Below are positions 19,299-28,833 of a stretch of 64,000 nucleotides of DNA, piece after piece. The stretch is from Asticcacaulis sp. MM231 (GTDB lineage Bacteria; Pseudomonadota; Alphaproteobacteria; Caulobacterales; Caulobacteraceae): positions 62,001-126,000 of the forward strand of contig NZ_OZ075108.1 in assembly GCF_964186625.1 (NCBI RefSeq), in the 5' to 3' direction. Numbering within the stretch: the first letter of the stretch is position 1; each line of letters opens with the position of its first letter. The notes under the pieces were generated by a model. That model did no database searches and was not told the DNA's origin. It saw nothing but the letters and a program-made list of their open reading frames with translations. A program made the position numbers and the translations under genes.

Positions 19299-19457
19299 CT
19301 ATGCCGAACGCTCTTGCGTGAGATAGCGCCGCATGGCGTACATCTGCGTACGCAAAACCTCCGGCAGCACGTAATCGCTGCGCATCACCAACGCCACCAA
19401 AGGGTCGCTAAGCAGATCATCCAACCTCAGTTCAGTCCAGGTCAGAGGCTTCATCAT
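19299..19457 (-). CDS. hypothetical small protein, 52 aa
   Basis: A short gene with an excellent AAAGGAGGG six bases from the ATG at 19457. The product begins MMKPLTWTELRLDDLLSDPL and continues VALVMRSDYVLPEVLRTQMY, ending in an Arg-rich tail. It looks like a soluble helical protein. I do not know its function. It is divergent from the gene at 19557. A promoter-like TTGCGA-N17-TATTGT on the minus strand overlaps the palindrome at 19511-19525, so an iron-type repressor could block it. Confidence 0.65.
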   Translation of the reverse strand: MMKPLTWTELRLDDLLSDPLVALVMRSDYVLPEVLRTQMYAMRRYLTQERSA

Positions 19458-19510
19458 GTCCCTCCTTTAAAGACGTAAATGTATTTGCCTGCGACTGACA
19501 ATAGTGTTAA

Positions 19511-19525
19511 TGCGAATTATTCGCA
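19511..19525. promoter_or_regulatory. Fur-box-like palindrome between divergent small genes
   Basis: TGCGAAT-T-ATTCGCA is a perfect 7-1-7 palindrome, extended to AATGCGAATTATTCGCAAT. This has the layout of proteobacterial Fur boxes. It lies 54 bases from the 52-aa gene and 32 bases from the gene at 19557, and overlaps a plausible -35 for the former. Assignment to Fur is inferred from form only. Confidence 0.55.
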
Positions 19526-19556
19526 ATACATTTCGTCTCCCATAGCGGACTTTCTC

Positions 19557-20045
19557 ATGACAGCCGACACACGCCATACCGATCTGCGCCAGCTTCGCTA
19601 TGTCGAGCATTTCATCGTCTGGCTGTTTCGCACCTCTGTGTCATGCTCTCCCGGCTGCCGCATGATTCACCGCGAATTCAAACACGCTTTCGGCACGCGC
19701 GTGGAGGAAGCAGCGATTATATTCGAGCAGGTGCTGCTGAGCCTGTCAAAAGGCGGGAGAGCGATCACCATGGGGCGTCCCGGTCATATTGAGCTGACCC
19801 ATGATGAGCAAAGTCTGCTGGCGCTTTTCGCTGCGGCACAGGCACAGGATGAGGTCCGCTTCCGCGCGCACGCCTGCTGGCTCATGGGCCATGGTCGCGT
19901 TAAAGGGCTTTACGACCATGCCAGCGCCCTCGGCAGTATCCTGCGCGAACGCGGTCTGGAATTCCGAACCGTCATAAGGGAGACCGATATCGTGGCGCGC
20001 GCGATGCCGATTAGCAGCGACCGCGTCCGCGCTCTACCGTCTTAA
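19557..20045 (+). CDS. hypothetical protein, 162 aa
   Basis: I do not recognise this family. From the ATG at 19557 the product begins MTADTRHTDLRQLRYVEHFI and contains FRTSVSCSPGCRMIHREF, with two Cys four residues apart, and KGGRAITMGRPGHIELTHDE. It is probably cytoplasmic. The frame opens 26 codons earlier, but those codons cover the Fur-box-like palindrome, so the later ATG is chosen. The stop overlaps the last codons of the convergent GT61 gene by four bases. Divergence from the 52-aa gene across a shared operator suggests the pair works together. Confidence 0.65.
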   Translation: MTADTRHTDLRQLRYVEHFIVWLFRTSVSCSPGCRMIHREFKHAFGTRVEEAAIIFEQVLLSLSKGGRAITMGRPGHIELTHDEQSLLALFAAAQAQDEVRFRAHACWLMGHGRVKGLYDHASALGSILRERGLEFRTVIRETDIVARAMPISSDRVRALPS

Positions 20046-21184
20046 CCGATCTTCGCCAGGACCTCATCGACGGTTACGCTGAAATTCTGCCGCTCGGCCT
20101 CATCCGACCCCAGAACATAGTCATAGGCCCAGCCGTTTTGCGATGCCATGTGGAGATAGGTTGTCTTGCGCGCGTCATTCGGGAAGATCTCAACGATGGC
20201 GCCGCCCTCGCCCCACATCAGATTGGTCAGGCCGGCGCCATGCACCGAAACGATCTGGCCGGCGCGCTGGAAAAGCGCGATCTGCTCCAGGGGGAGTGAC
20301 CATTCCAGCTCCCAGGCTGCGAAGCCTCTGGCCGCAAGCGCCGCCTGAAGTTCCGACTGATTGAGCAAATTGCGCAGACGGGTTTTGGAACGGGGAATAA
20401 ACACCTTGTCCGGCACCTTGATATGGGCGGTCTTACGCGCGATAGCCTCGGATAACAGCCGCAGTTCGTCGCGGAAGGCATAGGCGTGTTCGGTGTGACG
20501 GGCTTTCGACTTGGCCCACAGATAGCGCGCGGCCATCACCGTATCACCATCGCCGACCTTCATCAGCCGCGCATCGATACCTTGCTCGCGCAGGGTTCCG
20601 ATCAGGACATCGAGCATCGGATAGTCATGGTTGACCACGAAGGTAACCGGGCCAGAAAGACGATCAGGGTGACGCAGCAAGGCCGCCATGACCGGCATCA
20701 CATAATCGACCATCAGGTGGTAATAGTTCTTGATTCGTGGAATCGCAGTCACCAGCCCCGCCACGGGCACCGGCGGCTTGAAAGACAGCGACGGATAGGT
20801 GATGCCCCAGGGAATACTGTCGTCATTGTCACTGACAATTCGCCCGGTCTCGCTGCGGATCGGAAACAGGGTATGACCCACCAGGCGGACGTTTTCAAGG
20901 ATCGCCGTGTCGAGCATGATAGCATCTGCCGCCATGCCTGGATTGTAGCTCTCGACATTGTTGACCATCAAGGCCTTGAAGGCCGGCGCATAGGCGGGCT
21001 GATCGAGTCGCATCGGCCGGCCTGTATGCTCAAAGCTTTGCCCGGGCGGCAGGGTTTCGGTCAGGGAGTAATAGCGGATAGCGCGCGTCAAAGCCGGCGC
21101 TCTGGCTTCAAGCCCGCCGAAAATCTTTCCGAGGCCAGGCTTGATATCCAAAGCCTGCTTCCATTCGGCACGCCCTCTGGCCAT
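20042..21184 (-). CDS. glycosyltransferase family 61 (DUF563) protein
   Basis: A 380-aa product with the features of GT61 enzymes: RIKNYYHLMVDYVMPVMAAL in the middle, KVFIPRSKTRLRNLLNQSEL, and the highly conserved VSVHGAGLTNLMWGEGGAIV near the C-terminus. GT61 members include xylosyl- and N-acetylglucosaminyl-transferases; bacterial members are mostly uncharacterised and occur in polysaccharide clusters. There is no signal peptide or membrane span. The start MARGRAEWKQ fits, with glmS lying in the same direction upstream. Confidence 0.85.
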   Translation of the reverse strand: MARGRAEWKQALDIKPGLGKIFGGLEARAPALTRAIRYYSLTETLPPGQSFEHTGRPMRLDQPAYAPAFKALMVNNVESYNPGMAADAIMLDTAILENVRLVGHTLFPIRSETGRIVSDNDDSIPWGITYPSLSFKPPVPVAGLVTAIPRIKNYYHLMVDYVMPVMAALLRHPDRLSGPVTFVVNHDYPMLDVLIGTLREQGIDARLMKVGDGDTVMAARYLWAKSKARHTEHAYAFRDELRLLSEAIARKTAHIKVPDKVFIPRSKTRLRNLLNQSELQAALAARGFAAWELEWSLPLEQIALFQRAGQIVSVHGAGLTNLMWGEGGAIVEIFPNDARKTTYLHMASQNGWAYDYVLGSDEAERQNFSVTVDEVLAKIG

Positions 21185-21270
21185 GAACCGTTAACTCCAC
21201 TTCGTGGGGCTGAGTACATCGACTTCAGGCATAATTCAAGGCATCGTAGCCTATAGGCTGCAAGGCTTTC

Positions 21271-23109
21271 CTATTCTACCGTCACCGACTTGGCGAGATT
21301 GCGCGGCTGGTCGACATCAGTTCCCTTATGGACGGCGGTATGATAGGCCAGTAGCTGGATCGGCACGGAATAAACCAGAGCGGCAATAAACGGATCACAG
21401 TCGGGCGCCTTGATCACTTTCAGCGACTTGGCCGCATCGCCGGACAGGGCCGGCACCTTGTTCGGGACATTGGTGATGATGATGACACGGCCACCGCGCG
21501 CCGCCACCTCCTGCACATTGGAGGCCGTCTTTTCGAACAGGTCGTCATCGGGGGCGATGACCACCACCGGCGTCTTTTCGTCGATCAGGGCGATGGGGCC
21601 ATGCTTCAGTTCACCGGCGGCATAGCCCTCGGCGTGAATATAGCTGATCTCCTTGAGCTTAAGCGCGCCTTCGAGCGCCAGCGGGTACATATCGCCGCGG
21701 CCGAGATAGATGACATCGCGCGCCTTCGACAGCTCATAGGTCATACGCACGATGTCGGCGTTCATGCCCAGGGCCTCGGCGATCAGGCCCGGCGATTCAA
21801 GCAGTGTCTGGACGTAATGGGCTTCCTGCGCCTGCGTAATTCGACCGCGCTGGGCGGCCGCGCAAACAACCAGTGACAGCAAAGCCGAAAGCTGGGCGGT
21901 GAAGGCCTTGGTCGAGGCGACGCCGATTTCCGGACCGGCATGGGTGGGCCACAGAAGATCGGCATCGCGCGCCATGGTCGAGCTGTGAACATTGACCACG
22001 GCGGCGGTCATCAGGCCCTGATCCTTGCACCAGCGCAGGGCCGCCAGGGTATCGGCGGTTTCGCCCGATTGCGACACGGCGATGGCCAGCGTGCCTGGCG
22101 TCATGGCCGGGGTGCGATAGCGGAATTCTGACGCGACCTCGACATCGACCGGCAGGCCGGCGATCTTCTCAAAGACATAGCGGGCGATCGAGCCGGCATA
22201 GTAGGCGGTGCCGCAGGCGATGATCTGGAGACGGGTGATTTTGGAAAAATCGATGCTGGCCTTAATATCGGCGCGCACCGATTGCGCTACCGGATCGAGA
22301 TAGGCAGAAAACGTGCGCTGGCAGCTTTCCGGCTGCTCGTGCACTTCCTTTTCCATGAAGTGACGGAAAGACCCCTTTTCGACGAGTGCGGCGGAAGCCG
22401 AGACCGTAACGATGGGGCGATTGACCAGAAAACCGCCGGCATCGCGCACCTCGGCCAACTCCTTGTGCAGGATCACCCAGTCGCCTTCTTCAAGATAGGT
22501 GACGCGCTGGGTGAACGGCCCGACCGCCAAGGCATCGGAACCGAGATACATTTCATCGTCACCCCAGCCGATGACGAGCGGCGATCCACGACGGGCGCCG
22601 AGCAGGGTGTCAGATTCGCCGCTGACCAGCACCGCCAGGGCATAGGCGCCGTGAAGCTGATCGAGCACCGACTTGAAGGCGTCCTTGACCTTAAGGCCGG
22701 ATTGCAGGGCCCCATCAAGCAGATGGGCGATGACTTCAGTATCGGTATCGGATGCAAACACCTGCCCCTGCGCTTTCAGGGCGGCCTTCAGTTCGGCATA
22801 GTTCTCGATGATGCCGTTATGGACGAGCGTCACCATGCCGTAGCTGTGCGGATGGGCGTTGGCGACGGTCGGCGCCCCATGGGTGGCCCAGCGCGTGTGG
22901 CCGATGCCGGTCGTGCCCGTAATCGGCTGCTCGGCGATGACCGCTTCGAGATTGCGGATCTTGCCGGCGGCGCGGCGGCGCTCAGGCCCTGCCTCGGTCT
23001 GTACGGCGATGCCGGCGGAGTCGTAACCGCGATACTCAAGGCGCCGCAAGGATTCCAACAGACGCGGGGCGACAGGTTTGCGGCCGATAATACCGATGAT
23101 TCCGCACAT
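21271..23109 (-). CDS. glmS: glutamine-fructose-6-phosphate aminotransferase (isomerizing)
   Basis: GlmS makes glucosamine-6-phosphate from fructose-6-phosphate and glutamine, the first step to UDP-GlcNAc. The 612-aa product begins MCGIIGIIGRKPVAPRLLES, so Cys2 after Met removal is the glutaminase nucleophile. RRLEYRGYDSAGIA follows, then two SIS domains (ACGTAYYAG, SQSGETADTLAAL, STKAFTAQL) and the C-terminal DQPRNLAKSVTVE. The frame is open further upstream, but the ATG at 23109 gives the required N-terminal Cys. It is divergent from the HTH-GlmM gene across 277 AT-rich bases. No glmS ribozyme is apparent. Confidence 0.97.
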   Translation of the reverse strand: MCGIIGIIGRKPVAPRLLESLRRLEYRGYDSAGIAVQTEAGPERRRAAGKIRNLEAVIAEQPITGTTGIGHTRWATHGAPTVANAHPHSYGMVTLVHNGIIENYAELKAALKAQGQVFASDTDTEVIAHLLDGALQSGLKVKDAFKSVLDQLHGAYALAVLVSGESDTLLGARRGSPLVIGWGDDEMYLGSDALAVGPFTQRVTYLEEGDWVILHKELAEVRDAGGFLVNRPIVTVSASAALVEKGSFRHFMEKEVHEQPESCQRTFSAYLDPVAQSVRADIKASIDFSKITRLQIIACGTAYYAGSIARYVFEKIAGLPVDVEVASEFRYRTPAMTPGTLAIAVSQSGETADTLAALRWCKDQGLMTAAVVNVHSSTMARDADLLWPTHAGPEIGVASTKAFTAQLSALLSLVVCAAAQRGRITQAQEAHYVQTLLESPGLIAEALGMNADIVRMTYELSKARDVIYLGRGDMYPLALEGALKLKEISYIHAEGYAAGELKHGPIALIDEKTPVVVIAPDDDLFEKTASNVQEVAARGGRVIIITNVPNKVPALSGDAAKSLKVIKAPDCDPFIAALVYSVPIQLLAYHTAVHKGTDVDQPRNLAKSVTVE

Positions 23110-23312
23110 GAGACAGGTTCCTTTTCGCCAGCTTCGGCAATTTGCGATCTTGAAATAGCACATTTGAAAATGAATTGCTATAAAATGGCATTACTAAACA
23201 TTGCCGTCAGACGCACCAAATTCGCCATAAAGCGGTCATTAACCCATCATATTTACACTTTGCGCACCAAATGATGCAAAATTCTAACGGTGATAGATGA
23301 TTGCCAAGCGTA

Positions 23313-23336
23313 TTGTGCAATAAATTAATTGCAAAA
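23313..23336. promoter_or_regulatory. imperfect palindrome between glmS and HTH-glmM
   Basis: TTGTGCAAT and ATTGCAAAA form 9-base half-sites (8 of 9 complementary) separated by six A/T bases, 51 bases upstream of the HTH-glmM start. A second pair, TTTGC..GCAAA, occurs at about 23260-23280. These are candidate operators in the divergent promoter region. Confidence 0.45.
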
Positions 23337-23386
23337 TATACTTCACCGGCCTATGGAAAACGTGACAGAGCTAAAAAGGAGCGGAT

Positions 23387-25012
23387 ATGAGCGAGAGCAA
23401 ATGGGAGAAACTGCAGAGCGCGGTCAACGCCTCAGGCATTTCGATCAAGGACGTGGCGGAGGCCGCCTCCATCGCCCAGAGCAGCATTTTCCGCGCCATG
23501 AACGGCTCCACCAAGGCGCCGCGCCCGGAAACCGTCGATAAGCTGGAAGCCGCCTTTATCGCCCTCGTCACGCAAAAGATCGCCGACTACCGTCAGGCCA
23601 TGTCGCTTTACGGCTACAACCCTATCCGCAACCGCAACGAAGAGATGGCCACCCACATGTCCGCCATGACCCAGACCCGCAAATATTTCGGCACCGACGG
23701 CATCCGCGGTCAGGCCAACACCTTCCCGATGACCGCCGAGGTCGCCTATCGCGTCGGCATGGCCGCCGGCAAGATGTTCATGTCGGACAGTGACCGCCGC
23801 CATCTGGTCGTCATCGGCAAGGACACCCGCCTGTCGGGCTATATGATCGAACCGGCTCTGGTGGCCGGCTTCACGAGCGTGGGCATGGATGTGCGCCTGT
23901 TTGGCCCGCTGCCAACACCCGGCGTCGCGATGATGACCCGCTCGATGCGCGCCGACCTCGGCGTGATGATCTCGGCCTCGCATAACGCCTTCGCCGACAA
24001 TGGCATTAAACTCTTCGGCCCCGATGGCTACAAGCTCTCCGATGACGTCGAACTGGCCATCGAAGCCCGCATGGACGGCAATATCCTGTCCGGTGTCGCC
24101 GATCCGGCCAAGCTCGGCCGCGTTCAGCGTGTCGATGACGCCCAGTGGCGCTATGTCGAAATCACCAAGGCCACCTTCCCCCGTCACCTGACCCTGAACG
24201 GCCTGCGCATCGTGCTCGATTGCGCCAATGGCGCCGCCTACAAGGTGGCTCCGCTGGCCCTATACGAACTGGGCGCCGAGGTCTTCCCGATCGGCGTCAC
24301 GCCCGATGGCATCAATATCAATGAAAAGTGCGGCTCCACCCAGCCCGCCGCCATGGCGCAGAAGGTGAAGGAACTGCGCGCAGACATCGGCATCGCGCTC
24401 GATGGCGACGCTGACCGCCTGGTGATCTGCGACGAAAACGGCACCATTGTCGACGGCGACCAGATCATGGCCATCATCGCCGGTAACTGGGCAAAGAAGG
24501 GCCTGCTCAAGGGCGGCGGCCTCGTCGCCACCGTCATGTCGAACCTCGGCCTCGAGCGCTTCATGGACAAGCAGGGCCTCAAGCTGGAACGCGCCAAGGT
24601 GGGCGATCGCTATGTCATGGAAAAGATGCGCGAAGGCGGCTTCAATCTCGGCGGCGAACAATCCGGTCACGTCATCCTCCACGATCACGCCACCACCGGC
24701 GACGGCCTGATGGCGGCCCTGCAGGTGCTGGCCGTGCTGGTCGAGCAGCAAAAGCCGATGAGCGAACTCGGCAAGCAGTTCGACACCGTGCCGCAACTTC
24801 TGAAAAATGTGAAATATACCGGCGCCAACCCGATGGAACTGGACAGCGTCAAACAGGCGATCAAGGCCGGCGAAGAGGCCCTGAAAGGCACCGGCCGCGT
24901 GCTGGTGCGCCCCTCCGGCACCGAACCGCTTATCCGCGTCATGGCGGAAGGCGATGACGCGGATCAGGTCAAGTCGGTGGTCAATTCGATCATCGACGCT
25001 ATCAAAGGATAA
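23387..25012 (+). CDS. glmM: phosphoglucosamine mutase with N-terminal HTH domain
   Basis: GlmM converts glucosamine-6-phosphate to glucosamine-1-phosphate for UDP-GlcNAc. Residues 94-541 are a complete 448-aa Glm[13 protein letters not shown] at its start, the phosphoserine loop MISASHN (Ser198 here), metal loop DGDADR and the phosphate-binding [12 protein letters not shown]. Residues 1-93 are extra. [20 protein letters not shown] is an Xre/LacI-type helix-turn-helix, followed by [21 protein letters not shown] precedes the ATG at 23387, whereas no ribosome-binding site lies before the GlmM-type ATGs at 23645, 23657 or 23666. Codon use is uniform through the junction. So an in-frame fusion is the best reading. 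Facing glmS, the protein might bind the shared promoter region. That is inference. Confidence 0.9.
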   Translation: MSESKWEKLQSAVNASGISIKDVAEAASIAQSSIFRAMNGSTKAPRPETVDKLEAAFIALVTQKIADYRQAMSLYGYNPIRNRNEEMATHMSAMTQTRKYFGTDGIRGQANTFPMTAEVAYRVGMAAGKMFMSDSDRRHLVVIGKDTRLSGYMIEPALVAGFTSVGMDVRLFGPLPTPGVAMMTRSMRADLGVMISASHNAFADNGIKLFGPDGYKLSDDVELAIEARMDGNILSGVADPAKLGRVQRVDDAQWRYVEITKATFPRHLTLNGLRIVLDCANGAAYKVAPLALYELGAEVFPIGVTPDGININEKCGSTQPAAMAQKVKELRADIGIALDGDADRLVICDENGTIVDGDQIMAIIAGNWAKKGLLKGGGLVATVMSNLGLERFMDKQGLKLERAKVGDRYVMEKMREGGFNLGGEQSGHVILHDHATTGDGLMAALQVLAVLVEQQKPMSELGKQFDTVPQLLKNVKYTGANPMELDSVKQAIKAGEEALKGTGRVLVRPSGTEPLIRVMAEGDDADQVKSVVNSIIDAIKG

Positions 25013-25055
25013 GTCGCAGGGACAAGTCCCTGCACCCATAACTCGACGGTGCTGA

Positions 25056-25304
25056 ATGATTGCCAATACTATAGATCATCGTGTGCGGAAATATCGCTAG
25101 AAACGCGTACAAGCAATTATAGAAGCCATATGGCATGACAATGCTTTTAAGGATTCTGATCAGGCAGAAATAGGCAACGAAGAAGCAGCCTCTTATGTCC
25201 TATTTGATAAGCGTGATGGCATATCCATTTCCGAAGCCATTAATTGGGCCCATCAGCAAGATTGCCCCATTACGCTCTACCTTTATGAAGAAGGCACAAA
25301 TTAA
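25056..25304 (+). pseudogene. hypothetical gene remnant with internal TAG
   Basis: An AT-rich frame of 83 codons begins MIANTIDHRVRKYR, meets TAG at 25098-25100, then continues in the same frame KRVQAIIEAIWHD ... FDKRDGISISEAINWAHQQD ... LYLYEEGTN to TAA. The part after the stop has no ATG, GTG or TTG of its own, and its content looks protein-like. I do not recognise the family. The low GC compared with neighbours suggests acquired DNA. It is preceded by a small hairpin (GCAGGGAC/GTCCCTGC). Confidence 0.45.
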
Positions 25305-25313
25305 GTCTGCCTT

Positions 25314-26519
25314 CTAAAGGTAGCTCAGCCACCACTTCCGGTGACGCATCCGGTAACGAGCATAGGCGTTCGATATCGGATAGAGCAGCACCAGAATGGC
25401 CAGCCAGACGCCATAGACCGCCGGCAGGGTCAGGCCATAGGCATCAGCGGCCAGGCGCGACGGATCACCGAGGAAATTGGTGAAATGCGCCGGCGGTATG
25501 CCTTGCGCCAGCCCGACCAGAATGGCTGCCACATGCACCATATAGATGTGCACCAGATAGGTCAGGAAGGGCGTGCGCCCGAAGGCCAGCAGCGGTGCCT
25601 GAAACAGCTTCGGGAGATGCGTCAGGGCCAGCAGAAGACACATGGCCAAGGCTAGCATGATCAGGGTGTAATCGAGCGACGGCGGATATTTCGAGACCTT
25701 CAGAATATCCATCAGCATCAGGCCGGGATTGGCCTGCCATGCCCAGGGTTGCGGATCGCCATAGAGATTGGGCAGGCGCAGGATCAGGAACAGCAGGATC
25801 AGACCGGCAGCCAGCAGGGTGATGGCACGACGACGCGCCAGGTCTTCCATGGCGAAGATCGGCCCCAATCCGTAGCCCAGGCACATGATTCCAAACCACG
25901 GAATGACCGGATAGACGCTCATGCCCGGCACGGCGCCGAGCCCGCCCGGCTGCATCCCCAACCGCCACAGAATCTGGCCGGTCGCGGTCAGGCTGTCCAT
26001 GCTGACGCCGGCCAGCAGGCCATGTCCGGCCACGATCACGATGCCCAGCAGCAGGATAAGGCGCGATGGCAGCCACACCAGTGCGGCCAGCGCTATCATG
26101 CTCACCCCCATGGAGAAAATGATCTGCAGGAAAAAGAACGGCACGGCGAAATTGAAACCGAAGCTGATCAGACTGACTTCGAGCACCACCAGCCACAGCC
26201 CGCGCGTCAGCAGAAAGCGCGACAGTTGCCAGCCGGTCTTGCCGCGCGCCGCCTGCAGAAAGATTGAAACGCCCGCCAGAAAGGTGAAGGTCGGGGCGCA
26301 CAGATGGGTGATCCAGCGCGTGAAAAAGAGGAGCGGTGTCGTCTTGTCGAGATCGAGCGGATCGAAGGCCAGCGCGCCCTGATGCATGTAATCGCGAGTG
26401 TGATCGAGCACCATCAGCACGATCACCAATCCGCGCAAAAGGTCGATCATATCGAGCCTTCGCGCCACCTCGGTCCGGATCGGCCCTGTAGCGGTGTCGG
26501 TTTGCTGGTCTTCGCTCAT
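25314..26519 (-). CDS. DUF1624/acyltransferase-like integral membrane protein
   Basis: About ten predicted membrane segments follow an N-terminal RRLDMIDLLRGLVIVLMVLD and HTRDYMHQ, the hallmark of heparan-alpha-glucosaminide N-acetyltransferase-like (DUF1624/YeiB-related) proteins. TFTFLAGVSIF and FGRTPFLTYLVHIYMVHVAA support this. The 401-aa length is usual. The family moves acyl groups across the inner membrane, but the substrate here is unknown. GGGGA seven bases before the ATG at 26519 favours that start over the ATG at 26534. It lies downstream of the transaldolase gene, separated by a terminator. Confidence 0.8.
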   Translation of the reverse strand: MSEDQQTDTATGPIRTEVARRLDMIDLLRGLVIVLMVLDHTRDYMHQGALAFDPLDLDKTTPLLFFTRWITHLCAPTFTFLAGVSIFLQAARGKTGWQLSRFLLTRGLWLVVLEVSLISFGFNFAVPFFFLQIIFSMGVSMIALAALVWLPSRLILLLGIVIVAGHGLLAGVSMDSLTATGQILWRLGMQPGGLGAVPGMSVYPVIPWFGIMCLGYGLGPIFAMEDLARRRAITLLAAGLILLFLILRLPNLYGDPQPWAWQANPGLMLMDILKVSKYPPSLDYTLIMLALAMCLLLALTHLPKLFQAPLLAFGRTPFLTYLVHIYMVHVAAILVGLAQGIPPAHFTNFLGDPSRLAADAYGLTLPAVYGVWLAILVLLYPISNAYARYRMRHRKWWLSYL

Positions 26520-26585
26520 CACGGCATCCCCCATCGGATAACGCGGTCACTTTATCGCAAAGGTTAATCTTGGCAAGCCGGCACA

Positions 26586-26621
26586 AAAAAAGCCCTCTCC
26601 GCGGTGGGAGAGGGCTTTTTT
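26586..26621 (-). terminator. bidirectional terminator after the transaldolase gene
   Basis: A 15-base arm (A-run plus GCCCTCTCC) pairs with its complement ending in a T-run; the loop is six bases. It is a textbook intrinsic terminator reading in both directions. Confidence 0.85.
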
Positions 26622-26641
26622 CAGGTCAGTCCCGTTCGATC

Positions 26642-27295
26642 TTACAGGATCGACTGGCCGGTCTTGGCCCAGTCGACCAGGAAGGTCTCTAAGCCCTTGT
26701 CGGTCAGTTGGTGCTTGAACATGTCCTTAAAGGTCTGCGGCGGCAGGGTGGCGCAATCGGCGCCGGCCAGGGCGGCTTCGGCGACGTGGCCCGGATGACG
26801 CAGGCTGGCCGCCAGGATTTCGGTGTCGAAATCGTAATTGTCGTAGAGGGTGCGGATATTGTGGATCAGCTCCATGCCATCGGCGCCGATATCATCGAGA
26901 CGACCGACGAAGGGCGACACGAAGGTGGCGCCGGCCTTGGCGGCCAGCAGGGCCTGCGATACCGAGAAGCACAGCGTGACGTTGGTCATCAGGCCTTGCG
27001 ACGAAAATTCCTTGGTCGCCTTGAGGCCTTCGAGCGTCAGCGGCACCTTGACGACCACGTTGGTGGCGATCTTGGCGAGCTTCTCGCCTTCCAGGATCAT
27101 CGTCTTGGCGTCGGTCGCGGCCACTTCGGCTGAGATCGGGCCTTCGCACATGTCGCAGATTTCCTTGATCACGTCGAACATGTTGCGGCCGGACTTGGCG
27201 ATGATGGTCGGGTTGGTGGTGACGCCGTCGATCAGGCCGGTTTCAAGCAGTTCGGCAAGGATCTTGGTGTCGGCGGTATCAGCAAAAAGCAGCAT
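26642..27295 (-). CDS. tal: transaldolase (small, TalC/MipB type)
   Basis: Transaldolase moves a dihydroxyacetone unit between sugar phosphates in the non-oxidative pentose phosphate pathway. The 217-aa length matches the short TalC/MipB class. [26 protein letters not shown] and the Schiff-base lysine in [13 protein letters not shown] are visible. The frame is open further upstream, but the ATG at 27295 gives the family N-terminus. Fructose-6-phosphate aldolases have the same fold, so that activity cannot be excluded. A strong terminator follows. It is divergent from rimO. Confidence 0.93.
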   Translation of the reverse strand: MLLFADTADTKILAELLETGLIDGVTTNPTIIAKSGRNMFDVIKEICDMCEGPISAEVAATDAKTMILEGEKLAKIATNVVVKVPLTLEGLKATKEFSSQGLMTNVTLCFSVSQALLAAKAGATFVSPFVGRLDDIGADGMELIHNIRTLYDNYDFDTEILAASLRHPGHVAEAALAGADCATLPPQTFKDMFKHQLTDKGLETFLVDWAKTGQSIL

Positions 27296-27414
27296 TGTGG
27301 GGTTCCTGTAAGGTTGCACGGAGGGCCAGCTACGAGGAATAGCTTCCAACCGGCGCGAATTTGTGGTTATGGAGGCTTAAGCCATCATCCCCCCACAAGT
27401 TCAAGCTTTTTCCT

Positions 27415-28833
27415 ATGACCAGTTCCGTCGTGTCCAAAATTTCTGATGCCCAACCTAAGGTCGGCTTTGTCTCGCTCGGCTGCCCCAAGGCGCTGGTCGA
27501 TTCCGAGCGCATCCTGACGCGCCTGAAGGGCGAGGGTTACGACACCTCGGCCTCCTATGCCGGCGCCGATGTCATTGTGGTCAATACCTGCGGCTTCCTC
27601 AATTCCGCCAAGGAAGAAAGCCTAAACGCCATCGGTGAGGCCCTGGCCGAAAACGGCAAGGTCATCGTCACCGGCTGCATGGGCGGCGAAGAGGCGATGA
27701 TCCGTGCGCGCTTCCCCAATGTCGCCGCCGTCACCGGCGCGCACCAGTATGACGCCGTCATGGACGCCGTACACAACGTGGTGCCGCCAAGGCCCGATCC
27801 GTTCCGCCCGCTGGTGCCGGAAAACTCAGCCGGTGTGCGCCTGACGCCGAAGCACTATGCGTATCTCAAGATTTCCGAAGGCTGCGATCACCGCTGCTCC
27901 TTCTGCATCATCCCGTCTTTGCGCGGTGATCTCGCCTCTCGCCCCGTGGCCGACGTGTTGCACGAGGCCGAGATCCTGGCCAAATCCGGCGTCAAGGAAC
28001 TGCTCGTCGTGTCGCAGGACACCTCCGCCTACGGGCTCGATATCCGCTACGCCCAGAGCGAATGGCGCGGCCAGAACTGGAACGCTTCGTTCGAGGACCT
28101 CTCGCGCGGGCTTGGCGAACTCGGCATCTGGGTGCGGATGCACTATGTCTACCCCTATCCGCACGTCAATTCGGTCATCCCGCTGATGGCCGAGGGCAAG
28201 ATCCTGCCCTATCTTGATATCCCCTTCCAGCACGCGTCGCCGAAGATCCTCAAGGCGATGAAGCGCCCCGGCAATCAGGAAAAGACGCTCGACCGCATCC
28301 TGTCATGGCGCGAAATCTGCCCTGACCTGACCCTGCGCTCGACCTTCGTCGTCGGCTTCCCCGGCGAGACCGAGGCCGATTTCAACTTCCTGCTCGATTG
28401 GCTCGAAGCCGCGCAGATCGATCGCGTCGGCGCCTTCGCCTATGAAAACGTCGAGGGGGCCGCTGCCAAGCTGCTACCCGATCATGTACCCGAAGAGGTC
28501 AAGCAGGATCGCTTAGCGCGCTTCATGGCCGTGGCCTCGCGCATTTCGGCGCACAAGCTGCAGGCCAAGGTGGGCCGCATCGAGGACTGTCTGGTCGATG
28601 ACATCCGCAATGACGGCACCGCCATCGCCCGCACCAAAGGCGATGCGCCCGAAATCGACGGGCACATCTTCCTTAAAGGCTTCAGCGGCCTGAAGGCCGG
28701 CGACCTGGTCAGGGCCAGGGTGACCAAGGCCGACGCCTATGACCTGTGGGGCGAGCCCGAAGGCCTGATCAAGCTCAATCGCGTGCCGGGTGCCACCCCA
28801 CGCCGGATGCACAATCTGATCACGCGCCGCTAA
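27415..28833 (+). CDS. rimO: ribosomal protein S12 methylthiotransferase RimO
   Basis: RimO is a radical-SAM enzyme that methylthiolates the aspartate of ribosomal protein S12. The 472-aa product has the N-terminal UPF0004 domain with three iron-sulfur cysteines ([42 protein letters not shown]), the radical-SAM CxxxCxxC in [14 protein letters not shown], and a C-terminal TRAM domain. [10 protein letters not shown] distinguishes RimO from MiaB. The ATG at 27415 is chosen over a TTG at 27361. The stop overlaps the convergent acetyltransferase gene by four bases. Confidence 0.96.
   Translation: MTSSVVSKISDAQPKVGFVSLGCPKALVDSERILTRLKGEGYDTSASYAGADVIVVNTCGFLNSAKEESLNAIGEALAENGKVIVTGCMGGEEAMIRARFPNVAAVTGAHQYDAVMDAVHNVVPPRPDPFRPLVPENSAGVRLTPKHYAYLKISEGCDHRCSFCIIPSLRGDLASRPVADVLHEAEILAKSGVKELLVVSQDTSAYGLDIRYAQSEWRGQNWNASFEDLSRGLGELGIWVRMHYVYPYPHVNSVIPLMAEGKILPYLDIPFQHASPKILKAMKRPGNQEKTLDRILSWREICPDLTLRSTFVVGFPGETEADFNFLLDWLEAAQIDRVGAFAYENVEGAAAKLLPDHVPEEVKQDRLARFMAVASRISAHKLQAKVGRIEDCLVDDIRNDGTAIARTKGDAPEIDGHIFLKGFSGLKAGDLVRARVTKADAYDLWGEPEGLIKLNRVPGATPRRMHNLITRR

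Noticed and set aside
23110..23386. Possible glmS ribozyme
   Set aside because: The region lacks the ribozyme core, and such ribozymes are known mainly from Gram-positive bacteria.
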